41,210 nucleotides of DNA from Sulfurimonas sp. SAG-AH-194-I05 (GCF_029215955.1 NZ_JAEMVA010000013.1:1-41210), one strand, 5' to 3'. Shown: positions 9,355-18,305, numbered from the stretch's first letter. Notes: generated by a model not told the origin, from the letters alone. A program made the numbers and translations.

Positions 9355-9912
9355 TTATGGGTGACGAACCTTAAGCGTAGAGTTTAAGCTCCATCCAACG
9401 AGAGCCATAAGTGCTATAACACCAAAGGCTGGTAAAAGCTCATAAGCATGTGAAAGGTACACAAACCATAGTAAAATTGCCCCAAGTGGTGTTGGAACTC
9501 CTGTAAAGTACTTGTCAACTGAGCCTGCATCGGTGTGAATGTTAAAGTGAATGAGTCTTCTTAACCCTGAAATCACATAGTAAATACTTACAATTGCCGC
9601 AAGAATAATCCACATGCTATCAAGTGAAGTCACATACACTGCTTGAAAAATTAAAAACACTGGAACAAGTACAAAGCTTAAAAAGTCAGCAAAACTGTCA
9701 AGTTGTACACCAAACTCGTTTGATAAGTTGTACTTTCTAGCGATTTTCCCATCGAAAATATCAAAAGCCCCACCAATCCATGCAAGTATAACGGCTATAA
9801 AAAAATTGTTTTGTGTAATAAAATATATTGCTGTTAAACCAGCTATGATATTCACAAATGTAAAAAGATTTGCTAAGTTGAAGTGAGAAGAGGGTGTCCA
9901 TAAGAATTTCAT
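9355..9912 (-). CDS. CDP-alcohol phosphatidyltransferase, probably phosphatidylserine synthase
   Basis: The enzyme should transfer a phosphatidyl group from CDP-diacylglycerol to a small alcohol at the inner membrane. The family motif D-x2-DG-x2-AR-x8-G-x3-D-x3-D is complete (D..DGKIAR, then eight residues, G...D...D; about residues 49-76). Six hydrophobic helices are visible. The N-terminus resembles PssA enzymes (NLANLFTFVNIIAG), and serine is the likeliest substrate. At 185 residues it is shorter than the roughly 240-residue PssA I recall from Helicobacter, so a second family member with another alcohol is possible. The start has AAAGGC upstream. The gene converges on the DoxX gene and stands alone. 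Confidence 0.85.
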   Translation of the reverse strand: MKFLWTPSSHFNLANLFTFVNIIAGLTAIYFITQNNFFIAVILAWIGGAFDIFDGKIARKYNLSNEFGVQLDSFADFLSFVLVPVFLIFQAVYVTSLDSMWIILAAIVSIYYVISGLRRLIHFNIHTDAGSVDKYFTGVPTPLGAILLWFVYLSHAYELLPAFGVIALMALVGWSLNSTLKVRHP

Positions 9913-10007
9913 TTTTTGCCTTTGTTTTGATAGTCTTATTGTAGCGGATTAATTTTTATGAAATACTGTTAGTTCCATTCATTTAGCTTTGATAATTAAT
10001 TTTAGAG

Positions 10008-10013
10008 TATAAT
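10008..10013 (+). promoter_or_regulatory. -10 box directly upstream of the metal-operon start
   Basis: TATAAT (10008-10013) is followed by only seven bases before the ATG at 10021, and no Shine-Dalgarno site is present. Transcription would begin at or next to the A of the start codon, giving a leaderless message. Confidence 0.5.
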
Positions 10014-10020
10014 TTTGCAA

Positions 10021-10341
10021 ATGATAAAAAAATTTAAAAGAGAAATACTATCGGTATTATTGTTAGCTTTTACATTTTTTATTGTGCATGACTATGTTAT
10101 TGAAAGTTTTTCAGAGGGTATCCAGTTTTGTAAGATACATTTTGACAAAGAACATGAATGTACAAACACACATGAAGAATCAGCGTCACAATTGCATGAC
10201 AGTTTTCATACAATGTTTGAATCCTATATAGATACATCTGTATTTATAGAAAAAATTTCTTTACATGAAAAACGACTTGCTACACAACTTTTTCCAATTT
10301 CCTTTTTTTCGACTACCCCTCATAGACCACCTGTACTTTAA
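10021..10341 (+). CDS. Small membrane-anchored His/Cys-rich protein of the efflux operon
   Basis: This 106-residue protein has an N-terminal membrane segment (about 10-24) and a probably periplasmic remainder. A cluster of possible metal ligands follows: C37, H40, H45, C47, H51, H59 and H63 (C-x2-H, then H-x-C-x3-H). It directly precedes the TolC-like, fusion and RND genes. By position and composition it could sense or deliver the exported metal, in the manner of CzcI/CnrX-type accessory proteins, but I cannot claim homology. The ATG at 10021 is chosen over an in-frame TTG two codons upstream. Confidence 0.7.
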   Translation: MIKKFKREILSVLLLAFTFFIVHDYVIESFSEGIQFCKIHFDKEHECTNTHEESASQLHDSFHTMFESYIDTSVFIEKISLHEKRLATQLFPISFFSTTPHRPPVL

Positions 10342-10388
10342 ACCTTTTCTATACATATTTTAAAAAAAAATAGAACGAAAGGTTTTTT
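10340..10388 (+). promoter_or_regulatory. Hairpin masking the ribosome-binding site of the channel gene
   Basis: AAACCTTT (10340-10347) pairs with AAAGGTTT (10378-10385). The stem continues, after a 3-base bulge, through TCTA (10348-10351) and TAGA (10371-10374), and is followed by T residues to 10388. The downstream arm contains the GAAAGG ribosome-binding site of the TolC-like gene (ATG at 10390). The structure could act as an attenuator, a weak terminator or a translational switch. It begins at the stop codon of the small His/Cys-rich gene. Confidence 0.5.
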
Positions 10389-10389
10389 A

Positions 10390-11577
10390 ATGACAAAAAT
10401 ACTCTTAATAAGTATGTCTATAATAGTACAGTTGGGTGCACAAAATCTCACAGAGATCTTAGAGTCACTCCATTCAAGCAACAAAGCACAAATGATTCAA
10501 GAAAAAGCAAAAGTTCAAAGACTTCAAAGTCAAGATCTGAATTATTATGATGCACCATCTCTTTTTGGAAGTTATGCACATGTAGATACAGCAACAGAAA
10601 ATGGTGCAGAGTACGCTATTGGTATTTCACAAAGTATTGTAAACCCTTTGGGGACAACATCTAAAAAAAGAGCAGTTACAAATGCTGTAAATGCAATAAA
10701 TCAAGAAGCAAAACATGAACTTCATATTTTAACTTTAAATGCAATTTCGCATTATTATAGAAGTTGTGTTTCAAAAGAGATGCATGAAACGTCTTCTTCC
10801 TTATATGAAGAACAATTAAAAAGATACAAACAAATACAAAAGGCATATGAATTAGGTGAAATTTCAAAAAAAGATTTACTCTTTAATAAACTTGATCTTG
10901 TAAAATTAAAAAAGAACATAAGTGCATTTAAAAGAATGTACCTTAATGATTTTTCAAATCTTCAGTCAATGCTTGATTCAATAGAACTGACAACGCTTAG
11001 TTGCACAGACGTACAAAAGCCTTCTTCACATGTGGCATTAAATCCGATAGAAGAACATGGAGAGATTAGAGTGTTAGAATATAAAAAGAATGAATCTGCT
11101 TCTTTGTATAAACTTAGTAGTGCAAGTATGCAAGAAATAGGGTATGAACTCGTATACGAAAAAGAAAGGGATGTGTCACGATATACGGTTGGACTAAGTA
11201 TACCTTTGGGTGGTTTTACATCACAAAAAGAAAGTGTAGCAGCACAACATTTAGGGATGCTACAATCGTATACATATGAACAAGAGGCGAAAAAATCAGA
11301 GATAGAAAAGTACACTGAGAGTTCTTTGGCTAAGCTTTTTGTTATGAATGAAGAATTAGATGTATTTAAAAATGAAATATTGCCAGTAAATAAAGAACTT
11401 GTTGTCCTCTCGCAATCTGCACTCGATGCGGGAGAGGGCAATGTAATGGAATACCTTGATGCAACACGTTCTTATGCATTAAATCTTTTAGAGATGTTAA
11501 AGATAAAAAAAGACTATTATAAAGAATTATTTGAACTTTATAAAGTCGCTGATTTAGATTATGGAGAAGCAAAATGA
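10390..11577 (+). CDS. TolC/CzcC-like outer membrane efflux protein
   Basis: The outer membrane channel of a tripartite exporter: 395 residues with a signal peptide (MTKILLISMSIIVQLGAQ) and long helical stretches typical of the periplasmic barrel of OEP proteins. The conserved end of this family is visible (ALDAGEGNVMEYLDATRSY, about 340-358). It is followed, with a 4-base overlap, by the membrane fusion protein, so the three pump components are translationally coupled. Heavy-metal export is inferred from the RND partner. Confidence 0.88.
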   Translation: MTKILLISMSIIVQLGAQNLTEILESLHSSNKAQMIQEKAKVQRLQSQDLNYYDAPSLFGSYAHVDTATENGAEYAIGISQSIVNPLGTTSKKRAVTNAVNAINQEAKHELHILTLNAISHYYRSCVSKEMHETSSSLYEEQLKRYKQIQKAYELGEISKKDLLFNKLDLVKLKKNISAFKRMYLNDFSNLQSMLDSIELTTLSCTDVQKPSSHVALNPIEEHGEIRVLEYKKNESASLYKLSSASMQEIGYELVYEKERDVSRYTVGLSIPLGGFTSQKESVAAQHLGMLQSYTYEQEAKKSEIEKYTESSLAKLFVMNEELDVFKNEILPVNKELVVLSQSALDAGEGNVMEYLDATRSYALNLLEMLKIKKDYYKELFELYKVADLDYGEAK

Positions 11578-12635
11578 AATTTTTATTAGTAGTGACATTT
11601 TTAGTAAGTGTTGGATTTTCACAAGTTATTAAAGTAAGTAAACAACAACAAGTAGATTTAGGGATAAAAACACAAAATATTACACTTATGAAAAGTATTC
11701 TAAATGGTCCTTATACGGGACGTGTTGTTATGAACAAAAAAGATATTATCTCAATAAGCTCAAATGTTGAGGCTGTGGTAGACGATATTTTTGTGAGTGA
11801 ATTGGAGCATGTGAAAAAAGGTCAAAAACTCCTTACACTTAAAAGTAATGCGCTTTTAAACTTACAACAAGAATATATTGAAGCAAATTTAGAAGATACA
11901 AATGCGAAACAAAACTATAAGAGAAACAAGAAACTTCACGTTGAGGGTATTATTTCTAAGAAAAAGCTTCTTTTATCACAAAAGTTACAAAAAAGTACAT
12001 CTGTGCGTGTTCGGTTAAGTGCTAATAAACTTTTCTCAAATGGTTTTACACCAAAGATGCTACAAACTTTAAAAAGAACGAATACACCATTTCCTAAAAT
12101 TACAATATTTGCGCCAAAGGCAGGTGTTGTACATACTGTAAATGTAAATATTGGTAGTTATGTTGTCGGTGAAGATAAGATGGTAGAAATATATGGAGAT
12201 GGAAAAAGGTTTATAGCCATTACGATACCTGTAAAAGATTTAGACACCATACATGTGGGTGATGTAAGTAGTTTTGCAAACTATAAGGCTACTGTGAGTG
12301 CTATTGGAAATATAGTTCATGTATCTTCACAGTCTGTCCTTGTTAAAGCTTTAATAATTGATGCAAAAAATATTATGATAAACCGTGTTTATGAAGTAAG
12401 CATAGCTACGAGTGTTGCAAATGTATATAAAATAAAAAAAACGGCATTAGTATATGATGGAAATAAAGCGATAGTTTTTAAAAAAGTTGTATCAGGTTTT
12501 GAGGTAATTGATGTAGAAATAATAAAAGAAGGACAAAACTGTTATATAGTAAAAGCTCTTTTAACGGGTGGCGATATCTTAGCTGCTCGTGCAACTTCAG
12601 CGCTTTTAAGTGCAAAAGAGAATGAAGGTGAGTGA
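11574..12635 (+). CDS. Periplasmic membrane fusion protein of the RND exporter
   Basis: This 353-residue adaptor links the inner membrane pump to the outer membrane channel. It starts with a signal peptide (MKFLLVVTFLVSVGFSQ). The usual halves of the lipoyl-like domain are present (IISISSNVEAVVDDIFVSE with V.KGQ.L.TL, and KITIFAPKAGVVHTVNVNIG), separated by a helical hairpin (about 95-150), then beta-barrel and membrane-proximal parts. No His-rich N-terminus like that of some CzcB proteins is seen. It overlaps its neighbours on both sides. Confidence 0.88.
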   Translation: MKFLLVVTFLVSVGFSQVIKVSKQQQVDLGIKTQNITLMKSILNGPYTGRVVMNKKDIISISSNVEAVVDDIFVSELEHVKKGQKLLTLKSNALLNLQQEYIEANLEDTNAKQNYKRNKKLHVEGIISKKKLLLSQKLQKSTSVRVRLSANKLFSNGFTPKMLQTLKRTNTPFPKITIFAPKAGVVHTVNVNIGSYVVGEDKMVEIYGDGKRFIAITIPVKDLDTIHVGDVSSFANYKATVSAIGNIVHVSSQSVLVKALIIDAKNIMINRVYEVSIATSVANVYKIKKTALVYDGNKAIVFKKVVSGFEVIDVEIIKEGQNCYIVKALLTGGDILAARATSALLSAKENEGE

Positions 12636-15600
12636 GGCTCTTGTAAACTTTGCACTTAAACAAAGAGTGTTAGTTCTTTTACTCTCGTTTGCTGTTTTAT
12701 TTTTTGGAGCATATGCAATGCTTAAATTACCAGTAGATGCCTACCCAGATGTAGCACCTACGCAGGTTAAGTTGATTTTAAAATCTTCTGGTATGACTCC
12801 AGCTGAGATGGAGTCACGTGTTACGATTCCTATAGAGCAAAATATTCAAAGTATTCCTAACCAAACTATAGTCCGTTCACTTTCAAAGTATGGCTTATGC
12901 GATATTACTATTGACTTTGATGATGGCACAGATATTTACTGGGCACGCCAACAAGTTGCCCAAAGGCTTAGTGAGATAATGGACGACTTACCTCCACATG
13001 TAAGTGGAGGATTAGCCCCTATAACAACACCTTTAGGTGAAGTTTTGATGTTTACTATTGAGTCTGAAACAATGTCTTTAATGGAAAAACGTACCCTTCT
13101 TGACTGGGTAATTAACAAACGACTACGTTCTATTGATGGTGTTGCGGACACAAATGCTCTTGGTGGATTTGTTAAAACATATGAGATAATTCCAAACTTT
13201 GGAAATATGAAACGCTATAAAGTAACGATGGGGATGCTCAAAAGTACCCTACATGAAAATAATCAAAATGAAGGGATAGGTCGCCTTTCTTTAGGTGAGC
13301 AAAGCTTATATATTCGCTCAGAGGGAAGACTTAAAAATCTTGACGATATTGCTAGTTTAATTGTAAAGTATGAAGAATCACGAAATATTCGTATACGTGA
13401 CATTGCATCTGTAGAAATCGGCTCATTAACACGCGCAGGATTTGTGACTAAAGACGGAGTTGAAGAAGCTGTTCAAGGTTTAGTCCTTTCTCGAAAAGGG
13501 GTAGACACTTCAAGTGTATTAAAAAATGTAAAAGCAGAACTTAAAAAAATAGAAAAAGACTTACCAAAGGGTACTACGATTAACATTTTTTATGACCGTT
13601 CTGACTTAGTTGGTAAAGCAATACAGACAGTTTCGACAGCTCTTTTAGAAGCCCTTGTTTTAATTGTTCTTATTCTCTTCGTATTTTTAGGAAATTTTGC
13701 ATCGGCTTTTAGTGTTGCTGTTATTTTACCTTTTGCTGGAATGATGACATTTATTGCTATGAGTTATTTTGGGATTTCTGCAAACTTAATGAGTTTAGGT
13801 GGTTTAGCTATCGCCATTGGTATGCTTGTAGATGCTGGTGTTGTAATGGTTGAAAACATTAGTGAATCACTCCACGATGCAAAGTATAAAAATGAGAAAA
13901 AACTTGACTTGGTTCTACGTTCAGCACAAGAGGTTGCTAAACCAGTTTTTACAGGTGTTGTCATTATTATAATCGTATTTTTACCTTTACTTACGCTTGA
14001 AGGACTTGAGGGAAAACTCTTTGTTCCTGTTGCTTTAAGTATAGTTTTTGCGCTTACTTCTTCTTTAATCTTAGCACTGACTTTAATTCCAGTGATAAGT
14101 TTTTACGTAATTAAGCAAAAACCACATGCGAAGATTCCTTTAATGGTGTTTTTAGAAGCACAGTACACAAAAATTTTGAACTTTTCTCTTTCGCATCAAA
14201 AAAGTGTATTTTTTATAGCTCTTTTGTTATGGTTAAGTGCAGTTGGTGCCTATACTCAAGTGGGAAAAACATTTATGCCTACACTCGATGAGGGAAATAT
14301 AATTATTGGAATTGAGAAGAATCCTTCTATTTCTCTTGAAGCTAGTCGCGATATTGATTTGAAAATCCAACAAGCGATTATGCGAGAAGTACCAGAAGTT
14401 TTATCAATAATAGCACGTGGTGGAAGTGATGAAATAGGACTCGACCCAATGGGCTTAAATGATACAGATACTTTTTTAGTTTTAAAACCAAAAGATGAAT
14501 GGCGCGTTCCTTCAAATGCATGGCTCCTTGATGAATTTAGAGGAGTTTTAGATGAGTTTATCGGAATTGAATACGGATTTACACAGCCTATAGCTATGCG
14601 AATCTCTGAAATGTTAAGTGGTTCTCGCGGTGATATTGTCATAAATATTTATGGAGAAGATACTTCAGAATTAGAAAGTATTGCAAAGCATGTTGCAAAA
14701 ATCACAAAAGCAATAGATGGGAGTAGTGATGTGTATAAAAAAGCAAATGAGGGTGTGGCGTACTGGGAAATTTCTTTTAAAAATGAAGCAATGGCTAGGT
14801 ATGGGGTGAGTAGAAATGCGCTCTCCTCCTACTTACAAAGTGCTATTAATGGAAGTCAAGAAGGAATCATTCAAGAAGAGTTACGAAGAATTCCTCTTAT
14901 GATTAAAGGTGATGCTTCTATGCAAAAGAGCATGAGAGAAAGTGTTGATTTAGAATATGTTCTTGAAAATGGAAACAGTGTGGCATTAAATGAGCTTGTT
15001 TCATTTACTATGACACAAGGACCAGTACAAATAGACCATGAAAATGGTATGCGTAAAAGTCTTGTTCAAACAAATGTTGTAGGGAGAGATCTTGTTGGTT
15101 TCGTAAACGAATTGAGCCAAAAAATTCAAGAAAAAATCATTTTACCACAAGGTTATTTTATTAGCTATGCTGGAGAATATCAAAACCAACAACGGGCTTC
15201 TTCACGTTTGTCTTTTATTGTACCTTTAAGTATTGGGCTTGTTTTTATACTACTTCTTTTAACATTTAAGTCTTCGCTTCAGGCATTTTTAGTGCTATTA
15301 AATATTCCATTTGCTTTAATAGGCGGTATATTTGGGCTTTATTTTAATAATGAATACTTAAGTGTACCAGCTATCGTTGGGTTTATTGCTCTTATGGGTA
15401 TAGCCGTTCTCAATGGTGTGGTTATGATTAACTACTTTAATGATTTGAAAAAAGATATGAAGAATTCGCTAGAACTTGTAAGAGTTGGGTCTATTAGACG
15501 ACTGCGTCCTGTTCTTATGACTGCATTTATAGCAGCCCTTGGATTACTTCCTATGCTTTTTGCTGATGGACCTGGTTCAGAAATACAAAAACCTTTAGCT

Positions 15601-15690
15601 ATTGTTATTATAAATGGTCTAATATCATCAACATTCTTAACCTTGATATTACTTCCAATTCTTTATAACAAGTTTGTAAAAATCAAATAA
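12622..15690 (+). CDS. Heavy-metal RND efflux pump (CzcA/CusA type)
   Basis: The proton-driven inner membrane pump, 1022 residues with twelve membrane helices in two halves. Heavy-metal subfamily features include the N-terminal LPVDAYPDVAPTQV, DPMGLNDTDTF in the porter domain, and helix-4 motif AIGMLVDAGVVMVEN, matched by GFIALMGIAVLNGVVMINY in the second half. The helix-4 motif lacks the DFG..DGA form of classical Zn/Co/Cd CzcA pumps, so the ion cannot be named. The start chosen is the ATG at 12622, which overlaps the fusion protein gene by 14 bases; a GTG four codons upstream is less likely. Confidence 0.92.
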   Translation: MKVSEALVNFALKQRVLVLLLSFAVLFFGAYAMLKLPVDAYPDVAPTQVKLILKSSGMTPAEMESRVTIPIEQNIQSIPNQTIVRSLSKYGLCDITIDFDDGTDIYWARQQVAQRLSEIMDDLPPHVSGGLAPITTPLGEVLMFTIESETMSLMEKRTLLDWVINKRLRSIDGVADTNALGGFVKTYEIIPNFGNMKRYKVTMGMLKSTLHENNQNEGIGRLSLGEQSLYIRSEGRLKNLDDIASLIVKYEESRNIRIRDIASVEIGSLTRAGFVTKDGVEEAVQGLVLSRKGVDTSSVLKNVKAELKKIEKDLPKGTTINIFYDRSDLVGKAIQTVSTALLEALVLIVLILFVFLGNFASAFSVAVILPFAGMMTFIAMSYFGISANLMSLGGLAIAIGMLVDAGVVMVENISESLHDAKYKNEKKLDLVLRSAQEVAKPVFTGVVIIIIVFLPLLTLEGLEGKLFVPVALSIVFALTSSLILALTLIPVISFYVIKQKPHAKIPLMVFLEAQYTKILNFSLSHQKSVFFIALLLWLSAVGAYTQVGKTFMPTLDEGNIIIGIEKNPSISLEASRDIDLKIQQAIMREVPEVLSIIARGGSDEIGLDPMGLNDTDTFLVLKPKDEWRVPSNAWLLDEFRGVLDEFIGIEYGFTQPIAMRISEMLSGSRGDIVINIYGEDTSELESIAKHVAKITKAIDGSSDVYKKANEGVAYWEISFKNEAMARYGVSRNALSSYLQSAINGSQEGIIQEELRRIPLMIKGDASMQKSMRESVDLEYVLENGNSVALNELVSFTMTQGPVQIDHENGMRKSLVQTNVVGRDLVGFVNELSQKIQEKIILPQGYFISYAGEYQNQQRASSRLSFIVPLSIGLVFILLLLTFKSSLQAFLVLLNIPFALIGGIFGLYFNNEYLSVPAIVGFIALMGIAVLNGVVMINYFNDLKKDMKNSLELVRVGSIRRLRPVLMTAFIAALGLLPMLFADGPGSEIQKPLAIVIINGLISSTFLTLILLPILYNKFVKIK

Positions 15691-15704
15691 GGTCTTATTA
15701 AGTT

Positions 15705-15723
15705 GATATTCATTATCATTCTC
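15705..15723 (+). promoter_or_regulatory. Fur box upstream of feoAB
   Basis: GATATTCATTATCATTCTC, read on the opposite strand, matches 16 of 19 bases of the classical Fur consensus. A possible -10 (TATAAA, 15744-15749) lies 20 bases downstream, so the box would cover the -35 region. Iron-loaded Fur is expected to repress feoA-feoB from here. Confidence 0.75.
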
Positions 15724-15743
15724 TGAAATTAATTCATAGGTAG

Positions 15744-15854
15744 TATAAAGAACTAGATTTTTTATATGCCTATGGTGGCTTTAATGGAAAAGCAGATAGT
15801 ATGGGAGGAAGGGGACATAAGGTTGCGCAAGTGATGGTTAAATATAATTTTTAA
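15744..15854 (+). pseudogene. C-terminal remnant of a beta-barrel outer membrane protein
   Basis: After a TAG (15741-15743) the frame runs 36 codons to a TAA (15852-15854) and has no start of its own in a sensible place. It reads like the last strands of a porin or receptor: LDFLYAYGGFNGKADS, then MGGRGHKVAQVMVKYNF ending in Phe, the C-terminal signature that BamA recognises. It lies 12 bases before feoA and just behind the Fur box, so a larger iron-regulated porin-feoAB operon seems to have lost most of its first gene. Confidence 0.6.
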
Positions 15855-15866
15855 AAAAGAGAAAAT

Positions 15867-16106
15867 ATGCATACATTAAATGAGTGTGAAAAAGCGTGTA
15901 AAGTTCGAGTAGTGAAATTAAATGCTAAAACAGATTTAAAACAAAGACTTATCTCTTTTGGAATAATGAAAGAGTGTGTTATAGAAGTGCTAGAACTCGC
16001 ACCCGCAAAAAGTACAATAGAAATAAAAGTTGGAAAAATGCGTATTGCCTTACGTGCACAAGAAGCGAAACTTATAGAGGTAGAAAAAATAGATGATGAA
16101 TCATGA
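15867..16106 (+). CDS. feoA: Ferrous iron transport protein A
   Basis: FeoA is a small cytoplasmic SH3-like protein that supports FeoB-dependent Fe(II) uptake. The 79 residues fit the family, with the core pattern L..RLISFGIMKECVIEVLELAPAK followed by IEIKVGKMRIALRAQEAKLIEV. It overlaps feoB by 14 bases, so the two are translated together. Control by Fur is likely from the box at 15705-15723. The ribosome-binding site (AAGAGA) is weak. Confidence 0.92.
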   Translation: MHTLNECEKACKVRVVKLNAKTDLKQRLISFGIMKECVIEVLELAPAKSTIEIKVGKMRIALRAQEAKLIEVEKIDDES

Positions 16107-18234
16107 AGAAATAAAATCATGCCCAGTAATTGCGAATCATATTAAAATAGCACTTGTTGGACAACCCAATGTTGGAAAGAGTATGCTTATTAACTCTGTG
16201 TCTAATGCACATTTACATGTGGGAAATTTTTCAGGAGTGACTGTAGATAAAACTGAGGTTCTTTTTGACTATAAAGAGTACCATTTTACAGTTGTAGACT
16301 TACCTGGAACCTATGCTTTTACAGATTACACAATAGAAGAAAGAGTAACGCATGAATACCTTTGTGCTGAGAGTTATGATTTAATTATTAACGTTATAGA
16401 TTCTACATCATTAGAAAAAAACTTGCAACTTACAGCGGAACTTATGAGTATGAGTAAAAACATGGTTATAGCTCTTAATATGGACGATGAAGCAAAAAAA
16501 GAAAATATTGAGATTGATGTTGCATATATGTCTGAACTTATGGGTATCCCATGTGTGAAAGTTTCAGCTGTAACAAAAAATGGCATTGAGGACTTACTAA
16601 ATGCTGTTATTGAAGTACGAGAAAGTACTGCACAAAATGCTAAGTTAATTTTTAGTGAAGCTGTTGAAGAAGAGATAGCAACAATAGTGAATTACCTACA
16701 TAAGCATAAGTATGAAGCTATTAATTCGTATAGAAATATAGCAATTAACCTTCTCAAAAACAATAAAAAAACATATGAAAAACTGCATGACAATCCTATT
16801 TGGACAGAATTACAGCCTATACTCATAGAAGCATCAAAGCATGTGGAACTGCACCATGATAGTGATGATATTAAAGAAGCTTTTGCAGAAGAGTATGCAT
16901 CTTTTAACCGTGGGATAGTAGCGGAGGTTCTTTACCAAGAAGTTAAAATAGAAAAAAAGACAATTACAGAAAAGATAGACAGTGTTTTAATCCATCCAAT
17001 AGCGGGTATACCCATTTTTCTTTTTTTCATGTGGGGATTGTTCCAATTAACTTTTGAGATAGGTTCTATTCCTATGGATTGGATTGATGCATTTTTTGGG
17101 TGGCTAGGTGACACAGTAGGTGCGACAATAGCAAATGATGATATACGCTCTCTTGTAGTGGATGGAATTATTGCGGGTGTTGGTGCTGTTATCCTTTTTG
17201 TTCCAAATATTATTATATTATTTATTGGTATTGCTCTTTTAGAAAGTACAGGGTATATGTCTCGTGTTGCTTTTCTTCTTGATGGTTTTTTCCATAAATT
17301 TGGTATGCATGGGCAGTCTTTTATTCCCCTTGTAACTGGCTTTGGTTGCTCTATTCCTGCATATATGAGTGCGAGAATATTAAAAAATGACAGAGATAGA
17401 CTTCTCACTCTTTTTATAATTGGTTTTATGTCATGTGGCGCTAGACTTCCTGTTTACGTTCTTTTTATTGGTGCCTTTTTCGCACCTGAAATGGCAGGAA
17501 ATATACTATTTGCCATTTATATTGGTGGTGCTATGCTTGGAATGATTGCTGCAAAAATATTAAAAATGACAGCTTTTCAAGGTGAAGATGAACCTTTTGT
17601 AATGGAAATGCCTAAGTATAGACTTCCTTCTCTTAAACTGATTTGGCATACTGTTTTAACAAAGACTATGATGTACTTGAAAAAGGCTGGTACATTTATC
17701 GCAGCCGCTTCCATGCTTGTTTGGTTTTTGAGTAATTATCCTAAAAACTTATTTCTTGAAAATGAATATACATCTAAAATTGAAGCAGTTCAAGCAGAGA
17801 AATCTAAAATTACACTTGAAAATAAACTTGCTGAAGTATTATTAGAACAAAGTTATTTAGGGCAAATTGGAAAATTTATTGAGCCTGCTTTTGCTCCTTT
17901 GGGCTTTGACTGGAAAATGAGTGTTGCACTACAAACTGGACTCGCCGCAAAAGAAGTTGTTGTTTCAACCTTAGGTGTTTTGTATGCCCTAGGTTCTGAT
18001 GTTGATGCACAAAACAACTCATTAATTAGTGCAATATCTAAAAATATTTCGTTTGCATCAGCGATGTCTTTTATTGTTGTTATTATGATTTATTTACCAT
18101 GCCTTGCGGCTTCAATTGTATTTACCCGTGAGGCTGGCGGTGTGAAATACTTTTTTTACCTTTTTACTTTTACATCAGTCATTGCGTATTCTATGGCATT
18201 TATTACATACCAAATTGCAAGTATGTTTAGTTGA
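16093..18234 (+). CDS. feoB: Ferrous iron transporter B
   Basis: FeoB imports Fe(II) across the inner membrane. The 713-residue protein begins with a G domain: G1 GQPNVGKS (23-30), a G2 threonine in FSGVTVDK, G3 DLPGTYAF, G4 NMDD and a G5-like SAVTKNG. A helical spacer (about 190-285) follows, then the membrane part with Gate motifs (VTGFGCSIPA and LPCLAASI) including the conserved cysteines. The length is usual for Campylobacterota. A second ATG three bases downstream is an equal start candidate. No feoC follows. Confidence 0.95.
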   Translation: MMNHEEIKSCPVIANHIKIALVGQPNVGKSMLINSVSNAHLHVGNFSGVTVDKTEVLFDYKEYHFTVVDLPGTYAFTDYTIEERVTHEYLCAESYDLIINVIDSTSLEKNLQLTAELMSMSKNMVIALNMDDEAKKENIEIDVAYMSELMGIPCVKVSAVTKNGIEDLLNAVIEVRESTAQNAKLIFSEAVEEEIATIVNYLHKHKYEAINSYRNIAINLLKNNKKTYEKLHDNPIWTELQPILIEASKHVELHHDSDDIKEAFAEEYASFNRGIVAEVLYQEVKIEKKTITEKIDSVLIHPIAGIPIFLFFMWGLFQLTFEIGSIPMDWIDAFFGWLGDTVGATIANDDIRSLVVDGIIAGVGAVILFVPNIIILFIGIALLESTGYMSRVAFLLDGFFHKFGMHGQSFIPLVTGFGCSIPAYMSARILKNDRDRLLTLFIIGFMSCGARLPVYVLFIGAFFAPEMAGNILFAIYIGGAMLGMIAAKILKMTAFQGEDEPFVMEMPKYRLPSLKLIWHTVLTKTMMYLKKAGTFIAAASMLVWFLSNYPKNLFLENEYTSKIEAVQAEKSKITLENKLAEVLLEQSYLGQIGKFIEPAFAPLGFDWKMSVALQTGLAAKEVVVSTLGVLYALGSDVDAQNNSLISAISKNISFASAMSFIVVIMIYLPCLAASIVFTREAGGVKYFFYLFTFTSVIAYSMAFITYQIASMFS

Positions 18235-18305
18235 GGTAAAAAAAAAGAATTCTAAACAATTTTTTTAGATATACTTAGTAGATAAATTTAAAGCAAGGTG
18301 ACATT

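Noticed and set aside
10962..11441. A 159-codon minus-strand open frame inside the TolC-like gene
   Set aside because: No ribosome-binding site, no neighbours on that strand, and full overlap with a clear family member.
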